Assembly: GCA_039566865.1 (NCBI GenBank)
Contig: CM076949.1
Location: 14,237,501-14,301,500 of the forward strand
Reading direction: 5' to 3'
DNA: 64,000 bases
Origin: Aurelia coerulea
Lineage: Eukaryota > Cnidaria > Scyphozoa > Semaeostomeae > Ulmaridae
Shown here piece after piece: positions 31,489 to 42,778 of the stretch. Both the position numbers and the translations under genes were made by a program. How positions within the stretch are numbered: position 1 is the stretch's first letter; the number at the start of each line of letters is the position of its first letter. The notes under the pieces are model-generated. The model worked only from the letters and a program-made list of their open reading frames with translations. It made no database searches and was not told where the DNA came from.

Positions 31489-33111
31489 ATGAACGTACAA
31501 TCTAAAAGAATTTCATACCGCATCGCTCGTCGCGCGGGTCACCAAGGAGCGCGTCCCTCAGTGAGTGATCAGGCTGAGGTCGAAAAGTTAGCTACTGATC
31601 TCCCCTCCCAAGGAACTGAAGATGGTAACTCGTCTGGGAGATGTTCCCAACAGAGCCCGTCTGCAACAGCAACAAGTCCTATTTGTGACCAACAAAGTAT
31701 AGCTAAAAGACACAAATGGACACGAGAGGAATACAAAGAAGTGATGCTATGCTACTACAAGGCACAAGCAGAACCCATGAAAGACAACACCACGAAGGAG
31801 ACGTATAGAATTTGGCGGCAAAGAAATCCAAATGTTAGACCAAATATGGATGCAAACAAGATAGCCAGTCAAAGAAGGTACATTGAAAAGAACAAAAAGC
31901 TAACAGCCATTGAGATAGACCAAATAAACGCACAAATAGAACAAGAAAGCAACTACACAAACGATCATAATGAAGCTGAAATATCAGGACAGAATGAACA
32001 GACTGAAGAAGAAACACCATTAGAAGGAATCGACAATCTTGCAGCAGAAGCTAATGAAACAAGTGAGCTATCAAGAGATATCCTTAATAAGTATGCAGAT
32101 CTTGAAGGTATCAGTGTAAAGGATAGACCACCATTACCGAAGCTGTCCCTTACCAAAAAGATGAAGGCATTAATCAAGGAAAGTAATTCAGTGTTAGAAA
32201 AGAATATACAAGGAAAATCACTCAATGAAATAAACCAACTGTTATATGCAGCAGCCTTTGTAATCTCTGATAAAGTTGGCAAGACACCAAAGCAGCGAAA
32301 ACCCAGAACATCACAAGGAAAACCTAAATGGCAAATTAGAATAGAGAAACAGGTTGAAAAGATGAGAGGAGAACTGTCGCTGTTGACAGAGATGTTAAAG
32401 GAAGATGACCATCAGAAAAAGTCGAAGAAAAGAAGTGGAATAAAAAAAAGGTATAACATCAAAACGAAGGAGGATATCGAAACAATAAGAGAAAGCCTTA
32501 AAATGAAGATTCAAGCAAAAGCTCAGCGACTACGGAGATATGAGAAGAGAAGCAAGCAATACAACCAAAATAGATTGTTTAACAAGGATCGTAAGAAGTT
32601 TTATAGGTCCCTAGGTAAAGAAGAAATAATAGTAGAAAGCCCACCGAGCAAAGAAGAGATAGAAAAATTCTGGAGAGGCATTCTAGGAGAAGAAAAGCAC
32701 CATGATGATAACGCACATTGGATAACCCGAGAAGAAGAAAAATATGCTCATGTAGAGAGTCAAACATGGGATCCAATTACGAAGGAAGAGGTCCATGCTG
32801 CGATTAGAAAATCAGCTAACTGGAAGTCACCAGGTATAGATGCAATACCAAATTTTTGGTTGAAACAGCTAACAGCAACTCATAATGCACTAACAACAGC
32901 ATTTAATAAAGCAATTGAAAACCCAGAAGATTTGCCAGAATGGTTCACTACAGCTCGTACTTTTCTTCTCCCCAAAAGTGATGAAACTGATAAGCCAAAG
33001 AATTACAGACCAATAGCATGCTTACCTACACTATATAAAGTATTGACTTCAATTATTTCAGAACGCAGCTATAAACATATCCTAGCCAATGATATATTGC
33101 CGGAAGAACAA
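31489..33111 (+). pseudogene. R4-type LINE ORF, N-terminal and RT-start part
   Basis: 541 codons open from the ATG at 31489. Residues about 75-130 (KWTREEYKEVMLCYYKAQ, then a YRIWRQRNPN segment) look like the Myb-like DNA-binding region of R4/Dong elements. The middle is charged, Lys- and Glu-rich. The RT begins near residue 430: KSANWKSPGIDAIPNFWLK, LPKSDETDKPKNYRPIAC and LPTLYKVLTSIISER. Reading ends at PEEQ where the DNA insert enters; the next three codons belong to the insert. R4-type proteins nick target DNA and reverse-transcribe their own RNA there. No stop precedes the insertion. Confidence 0.85.
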
Positions 33112-34024
33112 ACATAAGATCCTTTTGGATGATTACAAAGTCCGTCCTGAGCTAAGCAAGCATGAAAATCTGAAAATTGATTTCTTCATAACCCCAAATG
33201 ATCGTTGATGCTGTTTTTAGCTACAGTCAGAGAGATGAGTGTAAGAGTGTTGCTGCTAAAATCGCCTTCAATAGAAAATCAAGCGCCTTGTATGTCTCAA
33301 GTTAGATGTCATGTGAGATTTACGATAATGCAAAATTACTTATGTTTATGCAGAACCCTGCAGAACGTTTCTATTCGCGGGCATCTAGTTTGAGACAAGC
33401 AGTCACGAAAATAACCTCTGTGCAGATTCACATGCATGAAGATGTTTTGGTTCAGTGTGACCACGTGCCTTCCCCCAGTCAATGGGGCCATTGTTTGCTG
33501 GAATTCTGCACCTTTCCTCTCAACTTCACCTGCGACGTTTGCAACCGTAGCTGTGTAGGAGGGCGGTCCTTCTACCTTCGGTGATACTGCGAATGCAAGC
33601 CTCTGTGCAGGCCGCCGGTTACATCATCCTCCAAGGTTGACTTATTTGCATAATGAGTACTATCAATAAGTGGCTAATGATGCGTTCGTTCTAGAAAACG
33701 ATTGTTTTAACATCATTAAGCTGCTAATGAAGTCAAGAACGTGCCAATTTGTTGTTGTGCCAGGGTAAACATCATGGTGATTTATCCATCTTGCGGTGTC
33801 AAATCTGTCCAACATGAAATAAGCCGACGTCAAATGTTGCTATAGGATCGCAGGAAACTTCTGTCTTGTCTGCGCTTTCTGTGCGCTTTCTTTATTTCAG
33901 TGCCAATTAGCAGAGATAAAACGTTAATTAATTGTTTTAACGAGCGTGACTGACCTTACTTTCTTTCTTTCTTTCTGACTGACATCGGAGCCCCTTCTTA
34001 GATTACAAAGGACTTTGTAATCAA
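33112..34024. mobile_element. 0.9-kb DNA insert in the R4-type RT
   Basis: Interrupts the RT between PEEQ and [13 protein letters not shown]. Inner inverted repeat GATTACAAAGTCC lies at 33131-33143 and 34010-34022, the right copy itself part of a near-palindrome GATTACAAAGGACTTTGTAATC. A filler ACATAAGATCCTTTTGGAT lies between the break and the left repeat. A TTTC run occurs at 33958-33976. It contains a frame (33306-33584) with a Cys-rich stretch, discussed in the findings. The class of the element is not known. Confidence 0.65.
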
Positions 34025-35909
34025 AAAGGATGTGCAAGAAATTCATATGGTTGCAAAGATCAACTACTTCTAAACAAGGCAATAATTGAATATTGTAAAA
34101 GGAAGAAGAAGAATTTAAGTGTAGCTTGGATAGATTACAGAAAAGCTTATGATAGTGTCCCACACAGTTGGATTATAAAAACGTTATCAATCTATAAATT
34201 TAACAACAAACTGATAAATTTCATGTAAAAATCAATGAAGTCATGGAACACTACGATGTATCTGAATCACGTACAAGGAAGTATCACAACAGAAAAGATC
34301 AGTATCAAACAAGGGATATTCCAGGGCGATTCTCTTTCACCATTACTATTCTGCTTGGCATTAGTGCCATTAACATCAGACATTAATGCCAGTGGATATG
34401 GATACAAGATGAACAGAAACAGTGTGCCAATCAGTAACCTGTTTTATATGGACGATCTGAAACTCTACGGATCCAATGATGATCAACAGCAAGGAGAACT
34501 ACGGATTGTAAAGCAGTTTAGTGATGACATCAAAATGAGTTTTGGTTAAGATAAATGTGCAAAGGCATCGTTCAAAAAGGGTAAACTGATTGCCACGGGC
34601 AATATTGAGCTGGATAAAGAAACAACTATCAATGAGTTAGATCAAGATAGGGGATACAGATACCTTGGAGTAGATGAAAGTGATGGTATTCAACATACTA
34701 AAATGAAAGAGAAGATCAGGAAAGAGTATTACAAAAGAGTACGACTAATAGTGAGATCAGAACTCAATGGAAGAAGCAAAATTGAAGCGATAAACAGCTT
34801 GGCGATACCTACTGTGCAATATAGTTTTGGGATAATCGATTGGAAATACTCTGAGCTAAAAAAGCTTGATTCAAAGACAAGGAAGATCTTGACAATGCAT
34901 GGAATGTTACACCCAAAATCTAATGTCGACCGAATTTACATACCCAGAAAAGAAGGAGGCAGAGGATTGATAGAAATAGAGACTGCATTTAAAGTGGCAA
35001 TAGTAGGGCTTAATCATTATCTTGATATCTTGAAAACAAGAGCACTTTGTCAAGCAATATGAATATTATGCACGAGAAGACGAAGCGAAAGTACTCAATC
35101 AGTAAAATGGCCAAAAATATCGAAAAGGAAATGGCAGATTTGAATTTCGTACCGAAACCAGACAAACCAACGGCAGAAAACGCAAAAGTATTGAAACAAG
35201 AAATGAAAAAAGAACTTGTGAAGAAGAAAAATAACAGATGGCTTAGTAAACCACTGCATGGAAAGTACCCTTCACTTATTGGGGAACCACATGTTGACCT
35301 TCCAAATACAAACAATTGGCTCAGATCAGACATCAAAGGAGAAACAGAGGGATTATTGATAGCAGCGCAAGACCAAGCTCTATACACACGAAATTATAAA
35401 AAACACATAGTTGGCAAAGAAATTGACAGCAGATGCAGGATGTGTTACAAGCAGTCTGAAACAATTGACCATATAACATCAGGATGTGAAGTATTAGCAA
35501 AGTCAGATTACATCGAAAGACACAACAAAGCTGCAGCATATGTACACTGGAATATTTGTAATGATCTAGGAATCAAGACCTCAGACAAATGGTATGAGCA
35601 CCAACCGAACACAGTAACTAACACTGAAACACATACAGTGCTATGGGACATGGCAGTGCATACAGACAGACATATAGGTGCGAACAGACCTGATATCATA
35701 ATCAAGGACAAAGTGAATTCAACTTGCAAGCTGATAGACATGACTGTGCCATGTGATAAAAATGTTTCAATCAAAGAAATGGAAAAGAAAGCAAATATCA
35801 AGATCTGGAAATTGAGATACAAAGGATGTGGAAAATGAAAACGGAAGTAATACCCATTGTGATAGGAGCCCCACCCGGCGAAAGAAAAAGCAACCAGTAT
35901 GAACTGTGA
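34025..35909 (+). pseudogene. R4-type LINE ORF, RT core and restriction-like endonuclease
   Basis: RT continues with [31 protein letters not shown] (box A), QGIFQGDSLSPLLFCLAL (box B) and LFYMDDLKLYG (box C, YMDD). Nonsense codons occur at 34226-34228 (after KLINFM) and at about 34547. The C-terminal part has the zinc knuckle CRMCYKQSETIDHITSGC and the PD-(D/E)XK-type endonuclease: RPDIIIKD, LIDMTVPCDKN and a Lys-rich KEMEKK. A -1 frameshift near 35812 moves the conserved EIQRMWKMKTEVIPIVIGA tail into another frame, ending at 35909. Another frame break lies near 35040. The enzyme is dead but the family is clear. Confidence 0.85.
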
Positions 35910-35923
35910 CATTTAGCACCACG

Positions 35924-35924
<1 letters not shown>

Positions 35925-36003
<79 letters not shown>
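35925..36003. repeat. (AAT)n microsatellite 4
   Basis: About 79 bp of pure AAT repeat at the 3' end of the R4-type LINE and the 3' end of LINE-C (minus strand). Confidence 0.95.
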
Positions 36004-36945
36004 GTATTATTTATACAGGTTTACTTGTTCAGAATAGAAATTCTGTTATCAGTCAAGGACCTGTTGAACGAAAAAGATAAAATGAGAAATAAAAAATTAC
36101 ATCGAAGTTAAAACTGTGTTCAAAACTGTTTCATTAAAATGTTTTATAAAAGGCTAAGTTTGTGCTTAAAACGCACGAGAGATTCTTCGTCCCGAATGTC
36201 CTTGGGAAGTTTATTGAAAATATGAGCTCCTTGGAAAGCGAAAGTTCATTTGCCAGTTTTTGTTCTTATAGATGGTAAAATGAGACTTGAATTATTTCCT
36301 CTTGTGTCTTTTCCATGCTGATGACGCTTGAAATATTGCGTGAACTGTTCTGGTGAAAGGCCATTCAAACATTTGAAGACGTCTATAGCAACACATCTGT
36401 TGCGCACTTCCGCTATTTTATCCCAACGCTCAGGTGGTTCACGTGGGCAAGCGATCTTTGCTGCTCTATTCTGAATAGATTGTAGCTTATCGATGGTACC
36501 CTTAGGTAGTCCAAGTTGTAGTTGAGAGCAATACATTAATATTGGACGTATCATAGCTTTGTATATTGATTCTGCAACATAGGGACCTATTTGTTCTCGA
36601 ATACGGGAAAGGAGCTTTACCCTTGCAGATGCCTTTTTATATACTTTCTCAAAGTGCTGTTGCAGATTCATGTATTTGTCTAAATGCACACCAAGAATTG
36701 TACACTTTGGATTCATTTATAGCTTTATTATAGATTTTGATGTTAACTTCTGGTTGATTCACAAGTCTTTTATGCGATCCGTACAGAACATATTCAGTTT
36801 TGTCCTGTTTCAGATTTATAAAATGATTATTACAATCAAGCCAGTCTTCTATCTTCCTCAGATCATGATTTAGGAGCTGTTCAATTTCTTTTGAATTCTT
36901 TGCAGCGCAGTAAACAACAGTGTCATCTGCGTACAAGATTAAAGG
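36004..36945 (-). pseudogene. LINE-C fragment, CR1-like RT C-terminal part
   Basis: Minus-strand 3' fragment of a LINE. It begins within the RT catalytic region (LILYADDTVVY), then DWLDCNNHFINLKQDKTEY, LGVHLDKYMNLQQHF and the post-RT part QSIQNRAAKIAC, ending with GAHIFNKLPKDIRDEESLV and a stop at 36144. Breaks: a frame change near 36700 and a TGA in place of the Trp codon at about 36247. The 3' UTR (about 140 bp) ends at TGTATAAATAATACTTA and the (AAT)n tract. 5' truncation is at the MITE fragment at about 36945. Confidence 0.85.
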
Positions 36946-37083
36946 CGTGGCAGCCACACCCAAATTACGCTATAAGATAGAGATTAGCTGAGCCAAGTTG
37001 TATTGAATTCTGAGTCTAAGGCAGTTTTGCACCCCCCCCTCCCCCATTAATGATAGCTCAAAAAAGGCCCATATTGATTAGGG
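36946..37083. mobile_element. TTAA-type MITE fragment M7
   Basis: Matches one end of copy M2 (45290-45459): CCAAATTACGCTA, GCCAAGTTGTATTGAATTC, a C run, ATGATAGCTC, and GATTAGGGTTAA with TTAA at 37084-37087. Only about 140 bp remain. Confidence 0.75.
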
Positions 37084-37087
37084 TTAA

Positions 37088-38584
37088 TCACGGCACGAAT
37101 AACGCGAGTAATACCATGCAGCAACTTTTATCTGTCTAAAAAAATCTCGCACACCTTTAGAAAAATTCTTTTTTTTCAAGAATAATACGTAAAACTCCCT
37201 TTGTTCTGGAAAAACCCGTGCGCGTTTTGGAATTAATTATATGCTACTGCCCTGAAATTGGGTCAACATGTGACGAACATAAGGGGCTCAAACGGAATGC
37301 AGAGGCGCGGCGACAGCCGCGCCGAGCAGGCCTAGTCGTATAATAAAAGCTGCACCAAAGCATCATTTGAAAGATTGGTGAATTGTACAGATGGTCGCAA
37401 TAATTCTACAATTCCAGGGCAATTGTAACGCATGGTTGGAGCAATTGTTACATATCTTTAAAATCATTACAGATATTGATTGCATGACTGTGTTTTTCCC
37501 CTGTACAATATGTTACACCAAGCAGCAGATTTTTCATTGCATCAAAGAGAAAAGATTTAGAATAAGACCCGGTCTTTATTTCTTTGTAAATTCTGATGCA
37601 TCAGTTGAAAATAATTGAATCGATTGGGAGAAAAAAGTATATTTTTCACAAATATGTAACATTAAACTCTTTAATACTACATGGATGCACATTGTTTGAC
37701 CACATTACACACAGACTCAAAAACAGAGCCTCAACCAGTTAAACCACGGGGTAATTGTAACACCGCGTTACGATTGCTCCTGACCTGGTCAGCTATCGTT
37801 ATTTCCCATTTTCACATCTCATAAGCTGTGGAGCTTAAAAGTTTTGACGTAGTTTTGATCCTAAATAGATGTCAAGTCTTTGATGTGAAAATAAAATTTT
37901 TTACTTTCAAGCAATATCTTTTAGACACAAATTTACAATGAAAGCACGTTTTTACTTTCGTGCTCTAAAACATGCTCCCCCCCCCCCCCAAAAAAATTTG
38001 CAAACTTGGCTGAATATTCCTGTATCTCAAGTTGTATGTAGATGGTTAGAATGAGCATCTTCTGTGCAAAAATTACATTTTTTGCACTTTTCTACAAGTT
38101 GTGAGAGCCAGTGTTACGATTGTTCCGTGTTGCAATTGTCCCCGCCCCGGTCTCCCCTTCTTTGTTCTTATCTGGACAAGGAGATGATCAACAAAACATT
38201 ACACGTGTTAGAAGGTGTTGTGGCACATTGGTTTAACCCATTAACTTTGCAGCCAGAACAGGCAGGCGGACAGGGCTAGATACCCGGTAGAGCCCCACCA
38301 CTTGAGTGTCATGACAAAGGGTTGCAGGATCGATTGGGCCTATTCTACTTCTGCGATCCCAACACTTGGTGCTAAAAACCACCACTTCAAATTCACCAAC
38401 TTCATCTTAACTCTACATAATATTTAACTGCAAAAACTTCAACGGACCTCATGGTGCACCAAAGAATATTCAGGCGTTTGACCAATCGTAGTATCTAGAC
38501 TACAAGATGGATTTAAGCAAATCTAGTTTTGGGCGATAGCAGAGAGACTGAAGCATTGTTGTGATGTATATTGCATTTTTATGT
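37088..38584. other. Non-coding interval, possible SINE remnant
   Basis: No gene recognised. A perfect 8-bp stem GGCGCGGC-GACA-GCCGCGCC is at 37304-37323. At about 38217-38345 the sequence has a tRNA box-A-like GTGGCACATTGGTT and a weak box-B-like GATCGATTGG, too far apart for a tRNA; this may be a decayed SINE. A 10-bp C run lies at about 37978-37989. Confidence 0.35.
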
Positions 38585-38594
38585 GGAAGTAAAC

Positions 38595-41500
38595 CGTATG
38601 TTATAAAAGTTAAAATCACCTGAAATCACCTGAAACCACCTGAAATCACCTGAAATCATCTGAAACCACCTGAAATCGTCTGCAAATCATCTGAAACCGC
38701 CTGTAAATCACCTCCAAATCACCTGCAATCGCCTGTCATTGTTTTGATGAATGGGAAAAAGTCTTATTGTCTTCAACTTTGATCATTAACACCTAAAAAG
38801 GCAAATAATCCTACTGGTGTGATTGGTAGTTCTTAGGTCTCACGCTTTTTGTCTCATTCAAATTGCTTTTTGGTCTCATTGGGCTGATTTTAGTATTTTA
38901 TCTAAATTGTATAAAAGCTAAGCTAGGTCCACACCTATCCGGATATTTTTGAAAAGTTCTATGCTCCATATAAATTTCAAGACTCACGAGATATTCCCAG
39001 TTATCATAACAACAACAACAACAACAACAACATTTGTATGGCGATAACTACGAACTGGTTAGACTAATCGACGTTACTAAAACACAGAACAAGCGGAACA
39101 AGCCAGTAACAAGCGGAACTGGCCAGTAACAAGCGTAACAAGCAAGGAACAACCCAGTAACAAGCAGAACAAGCAAGGAACAACCCAGAGTAACAAATGG
39201 AATATAAGCAAGGAACTGGCCAGTAACAAGCAGAACATTAGCATACTGAACTGCATTAGATTAAGCACCAAAAGCATGAAATTAGCGTACTGAACTCTAA
39301 GAGAGTGGGGTACTCCACCTTTTTAAGGCCTCCTGTGATGTGTTGCGTGCTGCGTGAATTTAGTAGTGAAAAAGAACAGCAAATGAACGAAAACGAAAAC
39401 TTATTTGGCAAAGAGATGTAAAGCTAAAGCATGACACGTTATTGCAAAACTTTCATTTTACCAGCTTGCATCAAGCAATGAATACACTTAATTTTTTCAT
39501 AGGAAATATTTTGCGAAAAAGTTACTATCAGATCACCAAAGAATTAGTTGCGCTAGGATGGATTTTTTAATAAACTTTCTTTTACTGGAGGTAGGATGTG
39601 CCCCTTTATTCGCTTTATTTTGGGTCATTACAGTTGTTCTATGGTCGTTACTGTGTCGCTATTCCAATTGTTACTGGCCTGTTCCTGTTGTTTCTTGCTT
39701 TTACTGGACTGTTCCGTAGTTGTACTGCTTGTTACTGGGTTGTTCCTAGCTTGTTCCGCTTGTTACTGGCCTGTTCCGCTTGTTACGGGCTTGTTCCGCT
39801 TGTTCCGTGTTTTAGTAATGTCGTTAGACTAATTCCAAAAATGTCTCCCCCCCCCCCCTGCAGACTTGTCGCTACAACACAGAAGCTATATTCAACAACA
39901 ACAACAGCGAAAGTTAGAGGGACTTATGTAATGAGTCTACGAACTTGTATTATCAGTCTAATATATTTATAGGACTATCCATATAAAAGATCTGCATTCC
40001 GCATCCACACGAGGAGCATCTTTGAAATTGTCCACACCAAAAACCCTGCGATACTTGAAACTGGGTCATGGGTGACCGAAAACGCTGTCCACTTATGGGC
40101 GTGAAACCAAAACGGCTAAAAAAGATGCGTTTTCAAAAATATCCAGATTTTTGGCGTATGGACCAAACCGACACCGAAATCATTCAAAGTTTGAGACCGA
40201 GTTCGAGCCTGCGACTCACAGTCAAGATATAGGGAATTTGCATTCAAGTGTCATGGCCGCCACGAAGCTTATGTTTCGAATACACGTTTTTTTATGACAA
40301 ACTTCGATCAACATTTAGTAGTAAAAGTTTCTTAATTTCGCATGTTTTAGTACCTGGCAGTTTGCTTGATAAGTTTCTTATTTTTGGGCCTAAATTTGCG
40401 GTATTGTTCGAAGTCAAGCCTTCTTCTCGACAAAGGGCTTCCATTTCGCATTGACACTGTCATCACGATTAAGCCATGCACATTGAGGCAAAAATTTACC
40501 AATTTTTGCAGTTAAAAGGTACCTTTATTAGAGAGACGCAGAATATAAGAGAGACATACAGAAATAAAATGTTAGAGTTTCTTAACTGGTTTTGAGCGTA
40601 GTTTCCTTAAATTTTTGGTCATCGTAGTACTAATTTTTTTATAAATTTTATCACAACACCGGAAGAGCTGTAAGGTTGCGTTATGGTGCGAACAACTTCT
40701 GTTATAAAGTGTTTCAGTTCAAGTTCATTTTCCCCTTTTCTTTATTATTTCATACCATCAATTTTCTATATGACCAGAGTCTATGATTTCAAACATAAAA
40801 GTTAACAGGCCCAACCAACCCATACTCTAAACAGTGGACAAGCTTCCTAAAATATTTTCTTCTCACGCTGTTCGTAGCAAATCTCCGAGACAATATTTTT
40901 TCTGACTTCAAGAAAATGTTGTTGAAACTACGTGTTCTTTGATTGGCTAACTTAAAATCATCAACTGTTCTTTAATTCTGGTTTGTGTCTCTTTTGGATT
41001 TTATGTAAAGATTTGCTGTGACCAGTGTCATACGAAATAAACAAGAAAAGTAGCTAAAACACCGAAATTTTCATGCGAAATTAAGAAACTTTTAGTATTA
41101 AGTGTTGATCGAAGTTTGTTATAAAAAACGTGTATTCGAAACATAAGCTTTGTGGCGGCCATGACACTTAAATACAAATTCCCTATATCTTGACTGTGAG
41201 TCGCAGTCTCGAACTCGGTCTCAAATTTTGCGTCATTTCAGTCTCGGTTTGGTCCACACGCCACGCATCTGGATATTTTTGAAAACGCATCTTTTTTAGC
41301 CGTTTTGGTTTCACGCCCACAAGTGGACGGCGTTTTCGGTCACCCAGTTTCAAGTATCGCAGGGTTTTCGTGTGGACAATTTCAAAGATGCTCTTCGTGT
41401 GGATGCGGAATGCAGATCTTTTATATGGATAGGCCTATAAATATATTAGACTGATAATACAAGTTCGTAGACTCATTGCATAAGTCCCTCTAACTTTCGC

Positions 41501-42051
41501 TGTTGTTGTTGGTTGTTGTTGAATATAGCTTCTGTGTTGTAGCGACAAGTCTGCAGGGGGGGGGGGCAAACAAGAGACATTTTTGGAATTAGTCTAACCA
41601 GTTCGTAGTTATCGCCATACAAATGTTGTTGTTGTTGTTGTTGTTGTGGCGATAACTGGGAATATCTCATGCGTCTTAAAATTTATATGGAGCATAGAAC
41701 TTTTCAAAAATATCCGGATAGGTGTGGACCTAGCTTAGCTTTTATACAATTTAGATAAAATACTAAAATCAGCCCAATGAGACCAAAAAGCAATCTGAGT
41801 GAGACAAAAGGCGTGAGACCTAAGAACTACCGATCACACCAGTAGGATTATTTGCCTTTTTAGGTGTTACTGATCAAAGTTGAAGACAATAAGACTTTTT
41901 CCTATTCATCAAAACAATGACAGGCGATTGCAGGTGATTTGCAGGTGATTTACAGGCGGTTTCAGATGATTTGCAGATGATTTCAGGCGGTTTCAGGTGA
42001 TTTCTGGTGATTTCAGGTGGTTTCAGGTGATTTTAACTTTTATTACATACG
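38595..42051. mobile_element. 3.46-kb palindromic element with 10-bp target duplication
   Basis: The terminal inverted repeat starts CGTATGTTATAAAAGTTAA at the left, with its near-complement at the right. The direct repeat GGAAGTAAAC flanks it at 38585-38594 and 42052-42061. Arms of about 1 kb pair (38595-39058 plus 39834-40344 with 41072-42051), leaving a core of about 0.7 kb. Each arm begins with a ~10-bp minisatellite (AAATCACCTG, about 13 units) and holds an (AAC)n/(TTG)n tract. No transposase ORF. The 10-bp duplication suggests a Mutator-like or FB-like element; class is inference. Confidence 0.85.
39069..39823. mobile_element. 755-bp palindromic insert with 10-bp target duplication
   Basis: Lies in the left arm of the 38.6-kb palindrome. 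TTAGACTAAT flanks it at 39059-39068 and 39824-39833, whereas the right arm has this sequence once (complement near 41588). Ends are CGACGTTACTAAAACAC and its complement with one mismatch. Arms carry tandem GGAACAAGC/CAGTAACAAGC motifs. The open frames in the arms are low-complexity by-products. Confidence 0.9.
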
Positions 42052-42061
42052 GGAAGTAAAC

Positions 42062-42778
42062 ACAGGTCATTTTGAACTTGAAAACATTTTTTGGTGCGAA
42101 GTGGCTGAAAAGGGGCCTAAAACTCTCGTAAGGAATCTCTCACACGGAACAAGACAACACGGGCATTAAATTTCTCTAAAGGAAATAAATCTTTCAAAAA
42201 ATATCAAAAATTATCGATCATTTGTTAATGGATGTGTAGACGTGACCCTATATCCCTGAAGGACTACTCTAATACTTTTGTGCTATTCGGTGTTAGGAGC
42301 CTCGTTACGACTTGATCACAGTTTTCAGATCCCTTTCAAGGAATTTTTCAGACGAGGAATTTTGGTTAAGTCAAATTTAGTTTCATTTTCAGACCACAAA
42401 CTAGAGACGGAAAGAAATGATTGTGCCCTTCATCCATGAAACAAACTGAATTTAGTCAAGTCGATCCAGACTTGGTGCTAGAAATTCCAAAACTTCTGCA
42501 CTCTCTTATCGTGCTCCTATCCTACATGTTCAAGATTCTTGAAATTTTTGTATTCTTGTAAAAATCAAAGGACTTTAGCGGTTCATGTTGTTATACTTAA
42601 CATAACCCGTAAATGATGTACCACAAATTTAAATTGTCATTCGTCAGGGTAGTAACATGTTATGTGCCATTCACTTATTCCTTACGATAAATTTTTGAAG
42701 GCAATTACAGATCGAGGCATTTCTTATGTCAATAATTGGTTACCTCAGCGTTCTCAAACGTACGACTTAAATACTTAC
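42062..42778 (-). other. Intron downstream of the channel exon
   Basis: On the minus strand this follows the splice donor GTAAGT (42778 downward). AT-rich, no exon recognised. The palindromic element at 38.6-42.05 kb and everything to its left may lie in the same intron. Confidence 0.6.

Larger units (their letters stand above)
31370..35924 (+). mobile_element. R4/Dong-type LINE with restriction-like endonuclease
   Basis: Plus-strand LINE with one ORF containing a Myb-like N-terminus, RT and a C-terminal restriction-like endonuclease. It has (AAT)n at both ends (31317-31369 and 35925-36003). Dong of Bombyx mori, an R4-clade element, is known to insert in TAA repeats, so domain content and target agree. 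A 0.9-kb DNA insert (33112-34024) splits the RT. It is dead through nonsense codons and a late frameshift. Confidence 0.85.

Noticed and set aside
38217..38345. tRNA-like boxes
   Set aside because: Box A fits, but box B is weak and about 100 bp away, and no cloverleaf could be drawn. Kept only as a possible SINE remnant.
39596..39972. Cys/Leu-rich ORFs (LLACSCC..., LFRLLLACSACY)
   Set aside because: Generated by the TTGTTCCGCTTGTTACTGG minisatellite in the palindromic insert; the frames mirror those at 39077-39277.
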